Numbered from the stretch's first letter, positions 29,125-38,668 are shown. The stretch is 64,000 nucleotides of DNA from Streptomyces cynarae (GCF_025642135.1 NZ_CP106793.1:3517001-3581000), one strand, 5' to 3'. Notes: generated by a model not told the origin, from the letters alone. Numbers and translations are program-made.

Positions 29125-30456
29125 ATGAGTGCCTTGAAGACTGCCCTGGAACGCCCGGCGACCAGACCGGCACCCTTTTTCCCGCCGCCCTTCTGGAAGA
29201 GGGTGCGCCGGACGCATCGGTTGCTTCTGCTCGCCGTCGGCTGGCTCACCACCCGTGCCCTGATGCTCTGGCTGCTCGCCCACGACCAGTACGCGCTGCT
29301 CGGCCGGGGCGGAGTCGCGAAGGAGGTCTGGAAGCTCTACTTCCACTGGTACGGCATCCTCCGGCACGGCGCCTTCCCCTCCGGCGACCACCTGTGGCAG
29401 TACCCGCCGGGCGCCGGCGCGGTGCTCCTTTCGCCCGGGCTCCTGCCGGGGCTGACCTACTTTCAGGCGTTCGTGGTCATCACGTTGTTCACGGACGCCT
29501 TGATCACGCTCGTCCTCGCGTACGCAGGCACCCGCCGGGGCCGCTCGCTGCGGGGCGCGGCGCTGTGGATCGGCGGTCTGCCGCTGCTGTGGCACATCCC
29601 GCTCGTCCGGTACGACATCCAGGTCACCGCCTTCGCCGTCGTCTCGCTGCTCACGGTGGGGCGCTCCGCGCGCCTGGGCGGCGCGTTCGCGGCCCTCGGC
29701 GCCCTCGTCAAGGTGTGGCCGGCGCTGGCGCTCATCGGCACACCACGAGGCCGCGGCACCCGCCAGGCGTGGACGACGGCGGCCGTCACCGTGGTGACGC
29801 TGCTCGCCGTGGTCGCGGTCCTGTTCCGCAACCCGTTCGACTTCCTGCGCCAACAGGGCGGCCGGGGCGTGCAGATCGAGTCGCTGGGCGGCACGGTACT
29901 GATGCTGGCGCGCCGGGCCGGCTGGTCGGGCACCACCCGCTACCAGTACGGCGCCGTGGAGTTCGTCGGCCCGCATGTGCGCGCGGTCGCAGACTGCTCG
30001 CTCGCGCTGACCGCGGTCGCCTTCGCGCTGCTGCTGCTGTGGCGGCTGCGCGCCCGCCACTGGACGCCGGCGACCCCGTACGACGCGGCGCTGACGGCCG
30101 TGCTGCTGTTCACGGTGACGAGCCGGGTGATCAGCCCCCAGTACATGATCTGGCTGGTCGGCCTCTGTGCCGTCTGCCTGACCACACGGCACACCACTCA
30201 ACGCCCGGTGGCCTGGCTCATCCTGGCGGCGACCGCGATCAGCGCCGTGGTGTACCCCGCCTTCTACGGGCAAGTGATCAACTCCACCTGGAGGGGCTGT
30301 CTGCTCATGCTGGCCCGCAACGGACTGCTGACCACCGCAGCGGTCATGTCGTTCGTCCGCCTGTGGCGCTCCGGGCGCGCGGTGCCGCAGCGAGAGGATG
30401 CGGACGCCCCCGCAGGGAAGGACCGGGTTGCCGCCCTCTTCCCCACAGGGCGTTAA
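29125..30456 (+). CDS. polytopic membrane glycosyltransferase, GT87-like
   Basis: 443 residues with about ten TM helices. The region after TM1 contains a charged loop (RGGVAKEVWKLYFHWYGILRHGAFPSGD) followed by WQYPPGAGAVLL; the YPP motif and the later LGALVKVWPALAL are typical of GT87/DUF2029 mannosyltransferase-like proteins that use polyprenyl-phosphate sugars. It starts at ATG 29125 and ends 44 bases before the GT2 gene, so the two are probably co-transcribed. It is likely involved in decorating a cell-envelope glycan; the sugar is not deducible. Confidence 0.8.
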   Translation: MSALKTALERPATRPAPFFPPPFWKRVRRTHRLLLLAVGWLTTRALMLWLLAHDQYALLGRGGVAKEVWKLYFHWYGILRHGAFPSGDHLWQYPPGAGAVLLSPGLLPGLTYFQAFVVITLFTDALITLVLAYAGTRRGRSLRGAALWIGGLPLLWHIPLVRYDIQVTAFAVVSLLTVGRSARLGGAFAALGALVKVWPALALIGTPRGRGTRQAWTTAAVTVVTLLAVVAVLFRNPFDFLRQQGGRGVQIESLGGTVLMLARRAGWSGTTRYQYGAVEFVGPHVRAVADCSLALTAVAFALLLLWRLRARHWTPATPYDAALTAVLLFTVTSRVISPQYMIWLVGLCAVCLTTRHTTQRPVAWLILAATAISAVVYPAFYGQVINSTWRGCLLMLARNGLLTTAAVMSFVRLWRSGRAVPQREDADAPAGKDRVAALFPTGR

Positions 30457-30500
30457 GGGCCGCTTAACAGATCATTACCGGCTGCCCGTATTCTCGGCAC

Positions 30501-32114
30501 GTGGAAGCGATGGGTCACCCTCACGATGCACAGGTCAGCGTCGTCGTCATCGGATACGACGACGCCGCCCATGTGGCAGACGCGGTCCGTTCGGCCCTCG
30601 CGCAGGGCGGGGTCGTCCGCGAGGTGATCGCGGTCGACGACTGCTCGTCGGACGGCAGCGCCGAGCTGCTGCACGCCCTGGCGGCCGAGGAGCCGCGCGT
30701 CAAGGTGATCAGCCGGACCACCAACAGCGGCGGCTGCGGCACCCCGCGCAACGACGGGATCGAGGCGGCGACCGCCCCGTACGTGATGTTCCTGGACAGC
30801 GACGACGTGCTGCCGCCGGGCGCGGTGGACGCGCTGCTCATGGCGGCCGTCGCGCACGGCACCCAGCTCGCCGCCGGCCTGTGTGTGCGCCGCGAGCTGC
30901 CCTCGGGCCGCGAGGTGCCCTGGCAGCCGGAGCTGTACGAGCGGGCCGTGGTGGTCTCCCACCCCTCCCGGCGCCCCGGCCTGGCCCACGACACGCTGTG
31001 CGTCAACAAGCTGTACCGCACCGACTTCCTGCGCGAGCACGGCATCCGCTTCCCCGACGGCCGCTTCCACTACGAGGACTTCGTCTTCAGCGCGCGCGTG
31101 CTGGCCGCCGGCCCGAGCATCGCCGTGATCCCCGACATCGTGTACATCTGGCACGTGCGCCGCTCCGCCCAGCGCCTGTCCATCTCCCTCGCCCGCGCCG
31201 ACATCGAGAACTGGAAGGCGCGCATGGAGGCGACCCGGCAGTCGCACGAGATCCTGCTGGGCGCCGGCGAGAAACAGCTGGCGCGGGCGGCCCGCACCAC
31301 CTTCCTGGACCGGGGCCTGCGCATGTACACGCGGGAGCTGCCGTTGCGCGACGAGGAGTACCGCAAGGAGTGGTGGCGGCTCACACGCGCGTACCTCGAG
31401 GAATTCGAGGCGGCCGACTTCGCGCAGGCGTCCGTGCCCGGGCGGGTCGTCGCACAGGTGGTGCTCGCCTCCGAGCAGCCGCGCGACCTGCACCGGCTCA
31501 AGGAGCTCGCGGCCCGTCCGGCACGGCTGACCCCGCGGTACGCGAGGACGGCGGACGGCACGCCCGTCTGGTCGGACGACCTGCCGCAGGTCCGGCTCGA
31601 GCACCTGCTGCAATGCCCCATGGAGCAGTTGCCGGTCACCGTCGACGCGGAACTGCGTCCCGGGGCGCGTGCCGCCCGGCTGCGGCTGCGCCTGCACGAG
31701 CTGTACGGGCGGGTGGAGAACGCGCGTCCGGCCCGGGTGGACGTGGAGTTCGTGCTCCGGGAGGACGAGAAGCGGGTGGGGCTGTCCACCACGGCCGAGC
31801 TCCGGAAGGACCCGGACTCCGCCGGCTGGACGGCCGAGACACCGGTGGACCTGGCGGCGCTCGGCGCCGGAACCTGGGACCTGAAGCTGACGCTCCGCTT
31901 CGATGACGGAACGAGCCGCGAGACCGCGCCGCACGCCGTCGCCGGCGCCGGCCTGCTGCGCCGCCAGGCGGTGCCGAGTCTTAGGCACGGCGTGCTGCTG
32001 GTGCAGCCGTACGCGACGCACTCGGGTGCGTTGGCGCTGAGGGTGGCGTCGGGAGCGCGAGGTGTGACATCGGTCGCGCGGCGCAGGCTCCGGCGCCTGC
32101 TTCACTTGAGGTGA
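30501..32114 (+). CDS. GT2 glycosyltransferase with C-terminal beta domain
   Basis: 537 residues. The N-terminal GT-A domain is complete (VSVVVIGYDD, IAVDDCSSDGSAELL, VMFLDSDDVL, FHYEDFVFSARVL). A helical middle follows and then a C-terminal part (about 380-500) rich in beta strands (ELRPGARAARLRLRLHELYGRVEN, LDLKLTLRFDDGT-like). The same layout appears in the GT2 gene at 43041-44717 and is common in streptomycete teichoic-acid-type loci. Start choice: GTG 30501, with ATG 30510 as an alternative. It lies between the GT87-like gene and galE, all on the same strand. Confidence 0.85.
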   Translation: MEAMGHPHDAQVSVVVIGYDDAAHVADAVRSALAQGGVVREVIAVDDCSSDGSAELLHALAAEEPRVKVISRTTNSGGCGTPRNDGIEAATAPYVMFLDSDDVLPPGAVDALLMAAVAHGTQLAAGLCVRRELPSGREVPWQPELYERAVVVSHPSRRPGLAHDTLCVNKLYRTDFLREHGIRFPDGRFHYEDFVFSARVLAAGPSIAVIPDIVYIWHVRRSAQRLSISLARADIENWKARMEATRQSHEILLGAGEKQLARAARTTFLDRGLRMYTRELPLRDEEYRKEWWRLTRAYLEEFEAADFAQASVPGRVVAQVVLASEQPRDLHRLKELAARPARLTPRYARTADGTPVWSDDLPQVRLEHLLQCPMEQLPVTVDAELRPGARAARLRLRLHELYGRVENARPARVDVEFVLREDEKRVGLSTTAELRKDPDSAGWTAETPVDLAALGAGTWDLKLTLRFDDGTSRETAPHAVAGAGLLRRQAVPSLRHGVLLVQPYATHSGALALRVASGARGVTSVARRRLRRLLHLR

Positions 32115-32196
32115 AGGACGGCAGGAGAACCCCACCTGCTTCACTGGAGTCGCAGCAAGAACACGACAGGCCAACGAGCAAGGAGACGGCCGCATC

Positions 32197-33177
32197 ATGA
32201 CCTGGCTGATCACCGGCGGTGCCGGTTACATCGGGGCGCACGTCGTCCGTGCGATGACCGAGGCGGGCGAGCGTGCCGTGGTGTACGACGACCTGTCCAC
32301 GGGCATCGCCGAGCGCGTGCCCGCGGAGGTGCCGTTCGTGGAGGGCTCCACCCTGGACGGCGACCTGCTGCGCCGCACGCTGGCGGAGCACTCGGTGACC
32401 GGGGTCGTGCACCTGGCGGCGAAGAAGCAGGTGGGCGAGTCGGTGGAGCTGCCGCTGCACTACTACCGGGAGAACGTGGAGGGGCTGCGCGTCCTGCTGG
32501 AAGCGGTGACGGAGTCCCAGGTTCCGTCCTTCGTGTTCTCCTCGTCCGCCGCCGTGTACGGCATGCCGGATGTGGACCTGGTCACGGAGGAGACTCCGTG
32601 CGTCCCGATGTCGCCGTACGGTGAGACCAAGCTGGCCGGCGAGTGGCTGGTCCGGGCGACGGGAAGGGCGACCGGCCTGTCCACGGCGTCCCTGCGCTAC
32701 TTCAACGTGGCGGGCGCGGCGAGCCCCGAGCTGGCGGACGTCGGCGTCTTCAACCTGATCCCGATGGTGTTCGAGAAGCTGACCGAGAACGCGGCACCGC
32801 GCATCTTCGGCGACGACTACGCCACACCCGACGGCACCTGCATCCGCGACTACATCCATGTGGCCGACCTTGCGGAGGCCCACGTCGCGGCCGCCCGCGC
32901 GCTCCAGGCCTCTCCCGGCACGGACCTCACCCTCAACATCGGCCGCGGGGAGGGCGTGTCGGTCCGCGAGATGATCGACCGCATCAACGCGGTCACCGGC
33001 TACGACACCCCGCCGACGGTCACCCCGCGCCGCCCCGGCGACCCGGCCCGCGTCGTCGCCTCGGCCGACCGTATCGCCCGGGAACTGGGCTGGACGGCGA
33101 AGCGCGACGTGGAGGACATGATCACCTCGGCGTGGGAGGGCTGGGTGCGCAGGCATCCGGAGGCGGCTCGGCGGTAG
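32197..33177 (+). CDS. galE: UDP-glucose 4-epimerase
   Basis: Interconverts UDP-glucose and UDP-galactose (or the N-acetyl forms) in the cytoplasm using bound NAD. 326 residues, with the Rossmann motif GGAGYIGAHVV at the N-terminus, SSSAAVYG with the catalytic Ser, and YGETK with the catalytic Tyr and Lys; RDYIHVADLAEAH is also typical. GGAGA-type ribosome site (AAGGAGA) sits 10 bases before ATG 32197. In this context it probably supplies a galactose-type donor to the nearby glycosyltransferases. It is convergent with the SDR gene, with only 5 bases between the stops. Confidence 0.95.
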   Translation: MTWLITGGAGYIGAHVVRAMTEAGERAVVYDDLSTGIAERVPAEVPFVEGSTLDGDLLRRTLAEHSVTGVVHLAAKKQVGESVELPLHYYRENVEGLRVLLEAVTESQVPSFVFSSSAAVYGMPDVDLVTEETPCVPMSPYGETKLAGEWLVRATGRATGLSTASLRYFNVAGAASPELADVGVFNLIPMVFEKLTENAAPRIFGDDYATPDGTCIRDYIHVADLAEAHVAAARALQASPGTDLTLNIGRGEGVSVREMIDRINAVTGYDTPPTVTPRRPGDPARVVASADRIARELGWTAKRDVEDMITSAWEGWVRRHPEAARR

Positions 33178-33182
33178 GACGC

Positions 33183-34115
33183 TCAGGCCCTCGCGGCCCG
33201 CGAGGGCTCCGGGAGCTGCGGAAAGGTGACGCCGGTCAGTTCCTCGGAGACCGTCCACAGACGGCGGGCCGCCTCCGGGTCACTGGCCGCCCGGGAGCGG
33301 CCGACCAGGGTCGGTGCGCCGCGCATCTCGTTCAGGCCGTCGGGGCCGACGTAGCTCGCGCCGGGCAGGTCCTGGGTCGCGGCGTACAGGGTGGGCAACG
33401 CGCCCGCCCTGTCGTCCTGGGCGAACAGGCGGTTGCCGACCTGCATCGCGATCCGGCGCAGGGCGCTCGCGTCGTGGCCCTGGAGGTTGGTCGCGGCCCA
33501 GCCCGGGTGCGCGGCCAGAGCCCGCACCCGCGAGCCCGCCTCGGTCAGGCGGCGTTGCAACTCCAGGGTGAACAGCAGGTTGGCCAGCTTGGACTGGGCG
33601 TAGGCCGCCATCGGGGAGTACTCGCCGGTCAGGTTCAGGTTCTCGAAGTGGATGCGCGCACCCGGATACCGGTGCATGCCCGATGACACGGTGACCACGC
33701 GATCCGTCACATGCGGCAGCAGCAGGTTCGTCAGGGCGAAGTGCCCCAGGTGGTTGGTGCCGAACTGGGTTTCGAAGCCGTCCTTGGTGGTTCCCTCGGG
33801 GACGTTCATGACCCCGGCGTTGTTGACGAGCACGTCGATGCGGCCCTGCCACTCGCCGGCGAACTCCCGTACGGAGGCCAGGTCGGCCAGGTCGAGTCGG
33901 CGCACCTCCAGGCGGCCCTTCGCCCCGCGCACGGTGGCGGCGGCCGCCTCGCCGCGCCGGGGATCGCGTACGGCGAGCACCACATGGGCGCCGGCCCGGG
34001 CGAGGGCGTCGGCGGTGGCGAGCCCGAGGCCGCTGTTGGCGCCGGTGATGACGACGGTGCGGCCGGTCCGGTCGGTCATGTCGTCGGCATTCCACTTGTG
34101 CTGTGTCTTTGGCAT
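33183..34115 (-). CDS. short-chain dehydrogenase/reductase, retinol-dehydrogenase-like
   Basis: 310 residues from ATG 34115. It has the SDR cofactor motif [12 protein letters not shown] (LVNNAGVMN), and the catalytic Ser and YxxxK (SSGM and YAQSK). The closest general type is the oxidoreductase group annotated as retinol or protochlorophyllide reductase-like. The substrate is unknown. It is divergent from a TetR regulator, with an inverted repeat over its -35 box, so it is probably the TetR protein's target. An upstream in-frame start at 34205 exists but would place the start inside the TetR gene. Confidence 0.88.
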   Translation of the reverse strand: MPKTQHKWNADDMTDRTGRTVVITGANSGLGLATADALARAGAHVVLAVRDPRRGEAAAATVRGAKGRLEVRRLDLADLASVREFAGEWQGRIDVLVNNAGVMNVPEGTTKDGFETQFGTNHLGHFALTNLLLPHVTDRVVTVSSGMHRYPGARIHFENLNLTGEYSPMAAYAQSKLANLLFTLELQRRLTEAGSRVRALAAHPGWAATNLQGHDASALRRIAMQVGNRLFAQDDRAGALPTLYAATQDLPGASYVGPDGLNEMRGAPTLVGRSRAASDPEAARRLWTVSEELTGVTFPQLPEPSRAARA

Positions 34116-34122
34116 GCCCTTC

Positions 34123-34156
34123 AAAGTAGGCGCCGCCAACAATGCTGTCAATGACA
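34123..34156 (-). promoter_or_regulatory. SDR promoter overlapped by a TetR-type inverted repeat
   Basis: On the minus strand TTGACA (34151-34146) and TACTTT (34128-34123) are 17 bases apart, a near-consensus promoter ending 7 bases before the SDR start. The -35 box lies within the perfect inverted repeat TGTCA-A-TGACA (34146-34156). CAACAATG also occurs on both sides of the repeat. Confidence 0.6.
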
Positions 34157-34197
34157 ACAATGTAGGCATCGACCACGCCGCCGATACACTGACCGGT

Positions 34198-34794
34198 ATG
34201 CACACTCGCCGCCGCTACCACCACGGAGACCTCCGCGCCGCGCTGCTCACCCGGGCCGAGGAGACCCTCCGGGAGAGGGGACCGGCCGCGCTGTCCCTCC
34301 GCGAGCTCGCCCGCGACCTGGGCGTGAGCCACGCCGCACCGAGCCGCCACTTCAAGGACAAGCAGGCACTGCTGGACGCCCTGGCGCTGACCGGTTTCCA
34401 CCGGCTCGCGCAGACGATGACAGCGGCGCTGGAGGAGACGGGCGAGTCGTTCGCCGAGCGGCTGCGGGCCGGAGCCCATGCCTACGTCGAGTTCGCCACC
34501 GCCAACGCCGAGTTGCTGGACCTGATGTACGCGATCAAGCACGCCCCGGAAGCCTCCGAGGAGCTCAGCGCCGCGTCCCAGCGGTGGATCGCGCAGATGG
34601 AGAACCTGATCGGCGACGCCCAGCGCCGTGGGGAGGTACGCGACGGCTCCCTGGAGAGCGTGGGCATCGGGGTCTTCTCCAGCCTGCACGGCTACGCCTC
34701 ACTCGTGGCGGGCGATCACCTGCCGCCGGAGGTGCGCGCCCAGGGCCTGGACGACCTGGTCGCGTACATCCTGCGGGGCTGCGCTCCGGAGTAG
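34198..34794 (+). CDS. TetR/AcrR-family transcriptional regulator
   Basis: 198 residues. The N-terminal HTH (about 10-55) has [39 protein letters not shown] and [12 protein letters not shown], typical TetR features. The C-terminal ligand domain is of the WHG type ([16 protein letters not shown]). It starts at ATG 34198, 83 bases from the divergent SDR start; the repeat at 34146-34156 would let it control both genes. The inducer is unknown. Confidence 0.93.
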   Translation: MHTRRRYHHGDLRAALLTRAEETLRERGPAALSLRELARDLGVSHAAPSRHFKDKQALLDALALTGFHRLAQTMTAALEETGESFAERLRAGAHAYVEFATANAELLDLMYAIKHAPEASEELSAASQRWIAQMENLIGDAQRRGEVRDGSLESVGIGVFSSLHGYASLVAGDHLPPEVRAQGLDDLVAYILRGCAPE

Positions 34795-34802
34795 CGGATA
34801 CG

Positions 34803-34829
34803 GGCCCCGGGCCCTGCGCGCCCGGGGCC
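34803..34829. terminator. hairpin after the TetR gene
   Basis: Perfect hairpin GGCCCCGGGC / GCCCGGGGCC with a 7-base loop, 8 bases past the TetR stop. Confidence 0.75.
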
Positions 34830-34844
34830 GTCCGGCGCATACGG

Positions 34845-34895
34845 CCGACCCCCGTCCGCCCTGGCGGTGAACCGCGCAGTTCGGACGGGGGTCGG
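34845..34895 (-). terminator. terminator of the amidase gene
   Basis: Perfect 14-base stem CCGACCCCCGTCCG / CGGACGGGGGTCGG with a 23-base loop, 20 bases past the amidase stop on the minus strand. Confidence 0.75.
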
Positions 34896-34915
34896 CAGGC
34901 CGGTGGTGATACCGG

Positions 34916-37786
34916 TCAGATGATGGGGTCGTAGATGTCCCACCCCGTGGCGATGCTGCTCCGTGAACCGTACGGCGACGTCGGGCTGCCGGTACCCGGG
35001 TAGAGGTACGCGTTCCCGGAGGAGTCCCGTGCGACGAGGTCGGGCTTGCCGTCGCCGGTCACGTCACCAGGGCCGACCATGATGTAGCCGCCCCAGCCGT
35101 AGCCGACCTTCGTGCGCGGACCGAAGGGCGACGTCGTGCTGCCCGTACCGGGGTAGACGTACAGGTTCCCGGACGAGTCGCGGGCGAGCAGGTCCGGCTT
35201 GCCGTCACCCGTGAGGTCGCCGGAGTTGACCATGGTGTAGCCGCCCCAGCCGTAGCCCGCCTTGATGCGCGGACCGAAGGGCGACGTCGTGCTGCCCGTA
35301 CCGGGGTAGACGTACAGGTTCCCGGACGAGTCGCGGGCGAGCAGGTCCGGCTTGCCGTCACCGGTCAGGTCCCCCATGCCGAGCATGGTGTAACCGCCCC
35401 ACCCGTAGCCCGCCTGCACACGCGCCTTGAAGGGTGCCGACGGGTTGCCACTGCCCTGGTAGTACCAGAGGTTGCCGGAGCCGTCGCGGGCGACCATGTC
35501 ACCCGTGCCGTCGGCGTGGAAGACCGACATCGGCGTCATGGCGTTGTAGCCGCCCCAGCCGTAGCCGACCTTGTACCGCGACAGGAACGGCGACGACGCC
35601 ACGCCCGTGCCCTGGTACTGCCACAGGTTGCCCGACGAGTCGCGGGCCAGGAGGTTCTGCCGCGTCGAGGCGGCCGGCCCGGGCACCGCGGAGATCACCT
35701 TCACATCCGCCGAACTCAGGTACGCCAGACGGTGGTTGTAGCGGATCGGGTAGTACGTGGTGGTGCCGCTGATCACCGTTCGGTCGTACTGGGCACTGCC
35801 GTCGAACGTCGTCGAGCGGTAGTAGTCCGACGTCTCCTTCGCGTTGGCGACGTACGCCTGCCCGGACGGGATCGAGTACTTGGTGAGCGGCGTCACCGAC
35901 TGCGGCGTGAGGCCGCTCGGGTACGCGCTCGCCTCCGGGTAGGCGCGGCCGTAGACCGGGATGGAGCCGACCCCGTCGCGAGCGGTGACCACCGTGACCG
36001 CGGAGGTGTCGGAGACCGGAACGGTGTACGCGCCGTGCGGGTTGTAGAACCACGCCTTGGTGCCGCCGTACCAGATCGCCGTCCAGTCGTCCTGTTGGTC
36101 GGCCACCACGAAGTCCTGACCGGCGACCGCCTTGTCGCTCCAGTCGGATGCGGCGGTCGTCCCGGAGGAGAAGTACGGATTCGTGATCAGCGATGCGCTG
36201 TCCGACGGCGAGGTGCGCAGGTACACGAAGTCGGCGGGCTGCGCCGACTGACCGCTGACGGGCGGTTCGTACGACGAGTCGAACGGCGGCGCGATCCGCA
36301 CCACCTCGCCGGCGACGAGCGGCGAGCCGGCCGGGTTGCTGTTCGGCACGCCGAGCAGGGACATGTAGTGGTTCCAGTCCCAGTACGTGCCCGGGTCCCA
36401 GTGCATGCCGGCGACGTACGCGTCCAGCGGGCCCGTGATGTCGTCGTGGCCGATGATGTGTTCGCGGTCGAGCGGTATGCCGTACTTGCTCGCGAGGAAC
36501 TTCACCAGCGCGGCGGACGACTCGTACTCCGACTCGGTGTACCAGCTCCCGCCCTGGAGCGCGAAGCCCTCGTGCTCGATGCCGATGGCGTGCTGGTTCA
36601 TGTACCAGTTGCCCGCGTGCCAGGCGACGTCCTTGTTGGCCACCATCTGCGTGACCAGCCCGTCCGAGGAGCGGATCAGGTAGTGGGCGCTGGCGCCGGC
36701 GGTCGGGTCCTGGAACTGGCTGAGTGCCGAGGAGTACTGGCCCTCGGTGTCGTGGATGACGATGTAGTTGATCGCGTCGCCGTCCGAGGGCCGGTTGGCG
36801 ATGTCGTAGTTCCCGTACTGCGTCTTGTCGGTGGAACTGGTCTGCTTGTACGCGGCGGGTGCATAGTTGCACGTCAGGCCGGACGGGCACTCCGGGGCCG
36901 GGGTGTCGGCCGCCGTGGCCGCCGTCGCGGTGGTGTAGCTCGCGTCCGTCGCGGTGGCGTAGCCGGTGTGCGTGCTGCCGGTGGTCGAGTAGGCAGCCGT
37001 GCTCGCCTGCGGCTTCAGCCCGGGCTGCGCCTCGAGCGTCACCCGCTGGCCGTCGGCGGTCACCCGGCTGATCCCCGAACGCATGTGGGCGTAGACGCGC
37101 TGTGCGAACTGTGCCGCGCCCCGGCTGTCCGGCGACTGGCTGTAACGTTCCACCGCCGCGTACCACTGCGCCGGGTCGGCCGGCAGCCCGCCGGTCGCCG
37201 CGCGCTCGTACTCGGCCAGCAGCGCCGCACCTCCGCGCACGCTCTGCCTCATGTCCGTGCGCAGTGACGTCGTCGACGTATCGATGAGCTTGGCCGCCCG
37301 GTCCAGCGTGTGCAGTGCGGGCGCGTCGGTCTGCACGGCGCCGACGTCGGCCAGCACGCGCTTCGACGGATGGAAGGGCTTCGGGTGGTCCTCACCCCGC
37401 AGGTTCAACTCCCGCATGCGGTCGCTCACCGACGGCTTGGGCACGTCCGTCGAGGCGACCTGCGTGAGGCCCATCACGTTGTAATTGCCGGTCATGCTCG
37501 GTCGACCCGCGTGGGTGTCCCAGCGACTCTGCTGGTACGCCACGGCCATCAGCACGCTCTGCGGCACGTGGAACTCCCGTGCCGCAGAGGCGAACTCATC
37601 CTGCAGTGCAGTGGGGGCGACCGCCGTCGACGGTGAGCCACCCGACTGGCTGGCCTGCGCCACAGCCGCGATTCCCACCGCGACCAACGCGAGCACGCCC
37701 CCGGCAGCCATTCCCACCCGCACCCTTGACCGGCGGTGTCTTCGCTGCTTGCGATTCAAAAGACCGTCACATCCTGTTCTGGCCAT
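34916..37786 (-). CDS. secreted N-acetylmuramoyl-L-alanine amidase with FG-GAP/VCBS repeats
   Basis: A 956-residue exported peptidoglycan hydrolase. It has a basic N-region and hydrophobic core (GVLALVAVGIAAVAQA, 29-46). An N-terminal lysozyme-like helical domain follows (about 60-190; VPQSVLMAVAYQQSRWD...MGLTQV). Next is an Amidase_2 domain (about 335-460) with zinc-ligand motifs YIVIHDTEG, HAIGIEHEG and IIGHDDITG. Spacer regions with SH3-like YLRTSPS and TKAWFYNP stretches come next. About five C-terminal FG-GAP-type repeats (about 700-950; GDLTGDGKPDLLARDSSGN, YPGTGS, YGWGGY) probably form a beta-propeller that binds the wall. In the helical domain the position of the usual catalytic Glu (ESRW) is Gln (QSRW). 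It lies between two TetR genes in the wall-polymer region. Confidence 0.93.
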   Translation of the reverse strand: MARTGCDGLLNRKQRRHRRSRVRVGMAAGGVLALVAVGIAAVAQASQSGGSPSTAVAPTALQDEFASAAREFHVPQSVLMAVAYQQSRWDTHAGRPSMTGNYNVMGLTQVASTDVPKPSVSDRMRELNLRGEDHPKPFHPSKRVLADVGAVQTDAPALHTLDRAAKLIDTSTTSLRTDMRQSVRGGAALLAEYERAATGGLPADPAQWYAAVERYSQSPDSRGAAQFAQRVYAHMRSGISRVTADGQRVTLEAQPGLKPQASTAAYSTTGSTHTGYATATDASYTTATAATAADTPAPECPSGLTCNYAPAAYKQTSSTDKTQYGNYDIANRPSDGDAINYIVIHDTEGQYSSALSQFQDPTAGASAHYLIRSSDGLVTQMVANKDVAWHAGNWYMNQHAIGIEHEGFALQGGSWYTESEYESSAALVKFLASKYGIPLDREHIIGHDDITGPLDAYVAGMHWDPGTYWDWNHYMSLLGVPNSNPAGSPLVAGEVVRIAPPFDSSYEPPVSGQSAQPADFVYLRTSPSDSASLITNPYFSSGTTAASDWSDKAVAGQDFVVADQQDDWTAIWYGGTKAWFYNPHGAYTVPVSDTSAVTVVTARDGVGSIPVYGRAYPEASAYPSGLTPQSVTPLTKYSIPSGQAYVANAKETSDYYRSTTFDGSAQYDRTVISGTTTYYPIRYNHRLAYLSSADVKVISAVPGPAASTRQNLLARDSSGNLWQYQGTGVASSPFLSRYKVGYGWGGYNAMTPMSVFHADGTGDMVARDGSGNLWYYQGSGNPSAPFKARVQAGYGWGGYTMLGMGDLTGDGKPDLLARDSSGNLYVYPGTGSTTSPFGPRIKAGYGWGGYTMVNSGDLTGDGKPDLLARDSSGNLYVYPGTGSTTSPFGPRTKVGYGWGGYIMVGPGDVTGDGKPDLVARDSSGNAYLYPGTGSPTSPYGSRSSIATGWDIYDPII
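35114..35362. repeat. near-identical 153-base internal repeat in the amidase gene
   Basis: Two FG-GAP units are repeated with a 153-base (51-codon) period. The 96-base blocks 35114-35209 and 35267-35362 read as identical, while neighbouring units are more diverged, indicating recent duplication or gene conversion. Confidence 0.8.
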
Positions 37787-37996
37787 GCCTCGGCCTACCA
37801 GGGGGGTGGCACCGGGACGTTAGCAGGGAAGACGAGCGTGCACACACTTGGTACGCCGAACAGAGATCGTTTCACGGTCCGGGTGCGCGTCCGCTCGTCC
37901 TCTCCACCGCCTCCTGGGCCGCGTTCACCGAGCGGCTCGAGGGCTGTTGGGCGGACGACCGCTGTCCGCGCGAGGCCCCGACGATAACAGCCGGGC

Positions 37997-38623
37997 TCAC
38001 AAGGCTTTGAGGGCCCCCGCGGTGGCCCGAGCCAACCCCGCCAGATACCCCTTCGGCAGCTTCGGCCCCCGGACCACCACCGCGCGCCAGTACAGCGGGC
38101 CCGAGATCAGGTCCAGGGCCAGGTCCGTGTCGATCTCCGCGCCGATCTCGCCGCGGGCGACGGCCGCCGCGACGATGCCGCTCGCCACGCTGTCCTGCCC
38201 CTCGCGCAGCGCCTTCTGCATGGCCTCGGCGATGTCGGGGTTGCGGGCCGCCTCCGCCTGGAGGTCCGGGATGATCTGGCCGGCCACCGGGTGGCGCAGG
38301 GCTCGGGAGGTGACCTCGTAGAGGAGGCGGAGGTCCCCTTCGAGGGACCCCGTGTCGGGGGCCGGCAGGCCCTGGACGGCGATCGCCGAGACCAGGTCCA
38401 GGACCAGGTGCAGTTTCGAGCGCCACCGGCGGTACACCGCCGTCTTGCCGACACCGGCCCTGCGCGCGATGCCCTCGATGGACATCCGGGCGTAGCCGAC
38501 GGCCGCCAGCTCCTCGAAGACCGCCGCGCGAATGGCTTCCGTCACGTCCTCGCGGAGGACGGCGGCACCCGCGGGCGCCCTGCGGCGCCGCTTCACCTGG
38601 GGAGTGTCGGCGTTCGTCGTCAT
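37997..38623 (-). CDS. TetR/AcrR-family transcriptional regulator
   Basis: 208 residues from ATG 38623 (MTTNADTPQVKRRRR). The HTH (about 25-70) includes REDVTEAIRAAVFEELAAVG, MSIEGIARRAGVGKTAVYRR and WRSKLHLVLD. The C-terminal domain is of the TetR_C type (LRHPVAGQIIPDLQAEAARNPDIAEAMQ; GPLYWRAVV). Its start faces the ABC exporter operon at 38883, and two near-identical 24-base palindromes lie 22 and 70 bases upstream of its start. It probably represses itself and may control the exporter. The in-frame start at 38734 would run through those palindromes and is unlikely. Confidence 0.92.
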   Translation of the reverse strand: MTTNADTPQVKRRRRAPAGAAVLREDVTEAIRAAVFEELAAVGYARMSIEGIARRAGVGKTAVYRRWRSKLHLVLDLVSAIAVQGLPAPDTGSLEGDLRLLYEVTSRALRHPVAGQIIPDLQAEAARNPDIAEAMQKALREGQDSVASGIVAAAVARGEIGAEIDTDLALDLISGPLYWRAVVVRGPKLPKGYLAGLARATAGALKAL

Positions 38624-38644
38624 GCGGACCAGCATAGGGCGTGA

Positions 38645-38668
38645 CGACGAAACGGTTGCGTTCCGACG
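38645..38668. promoter_or_regulatory. TetR operator candidate 1
   Basis: CGACGAAACG-GTTG-CGTTCCGACG: 10-base arms matching at 8 of 10 positions with a 4-base spacer, 22 bases upstream of the TetR start. The right arm is identical to that of operator 2. Confidence 0.65.
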
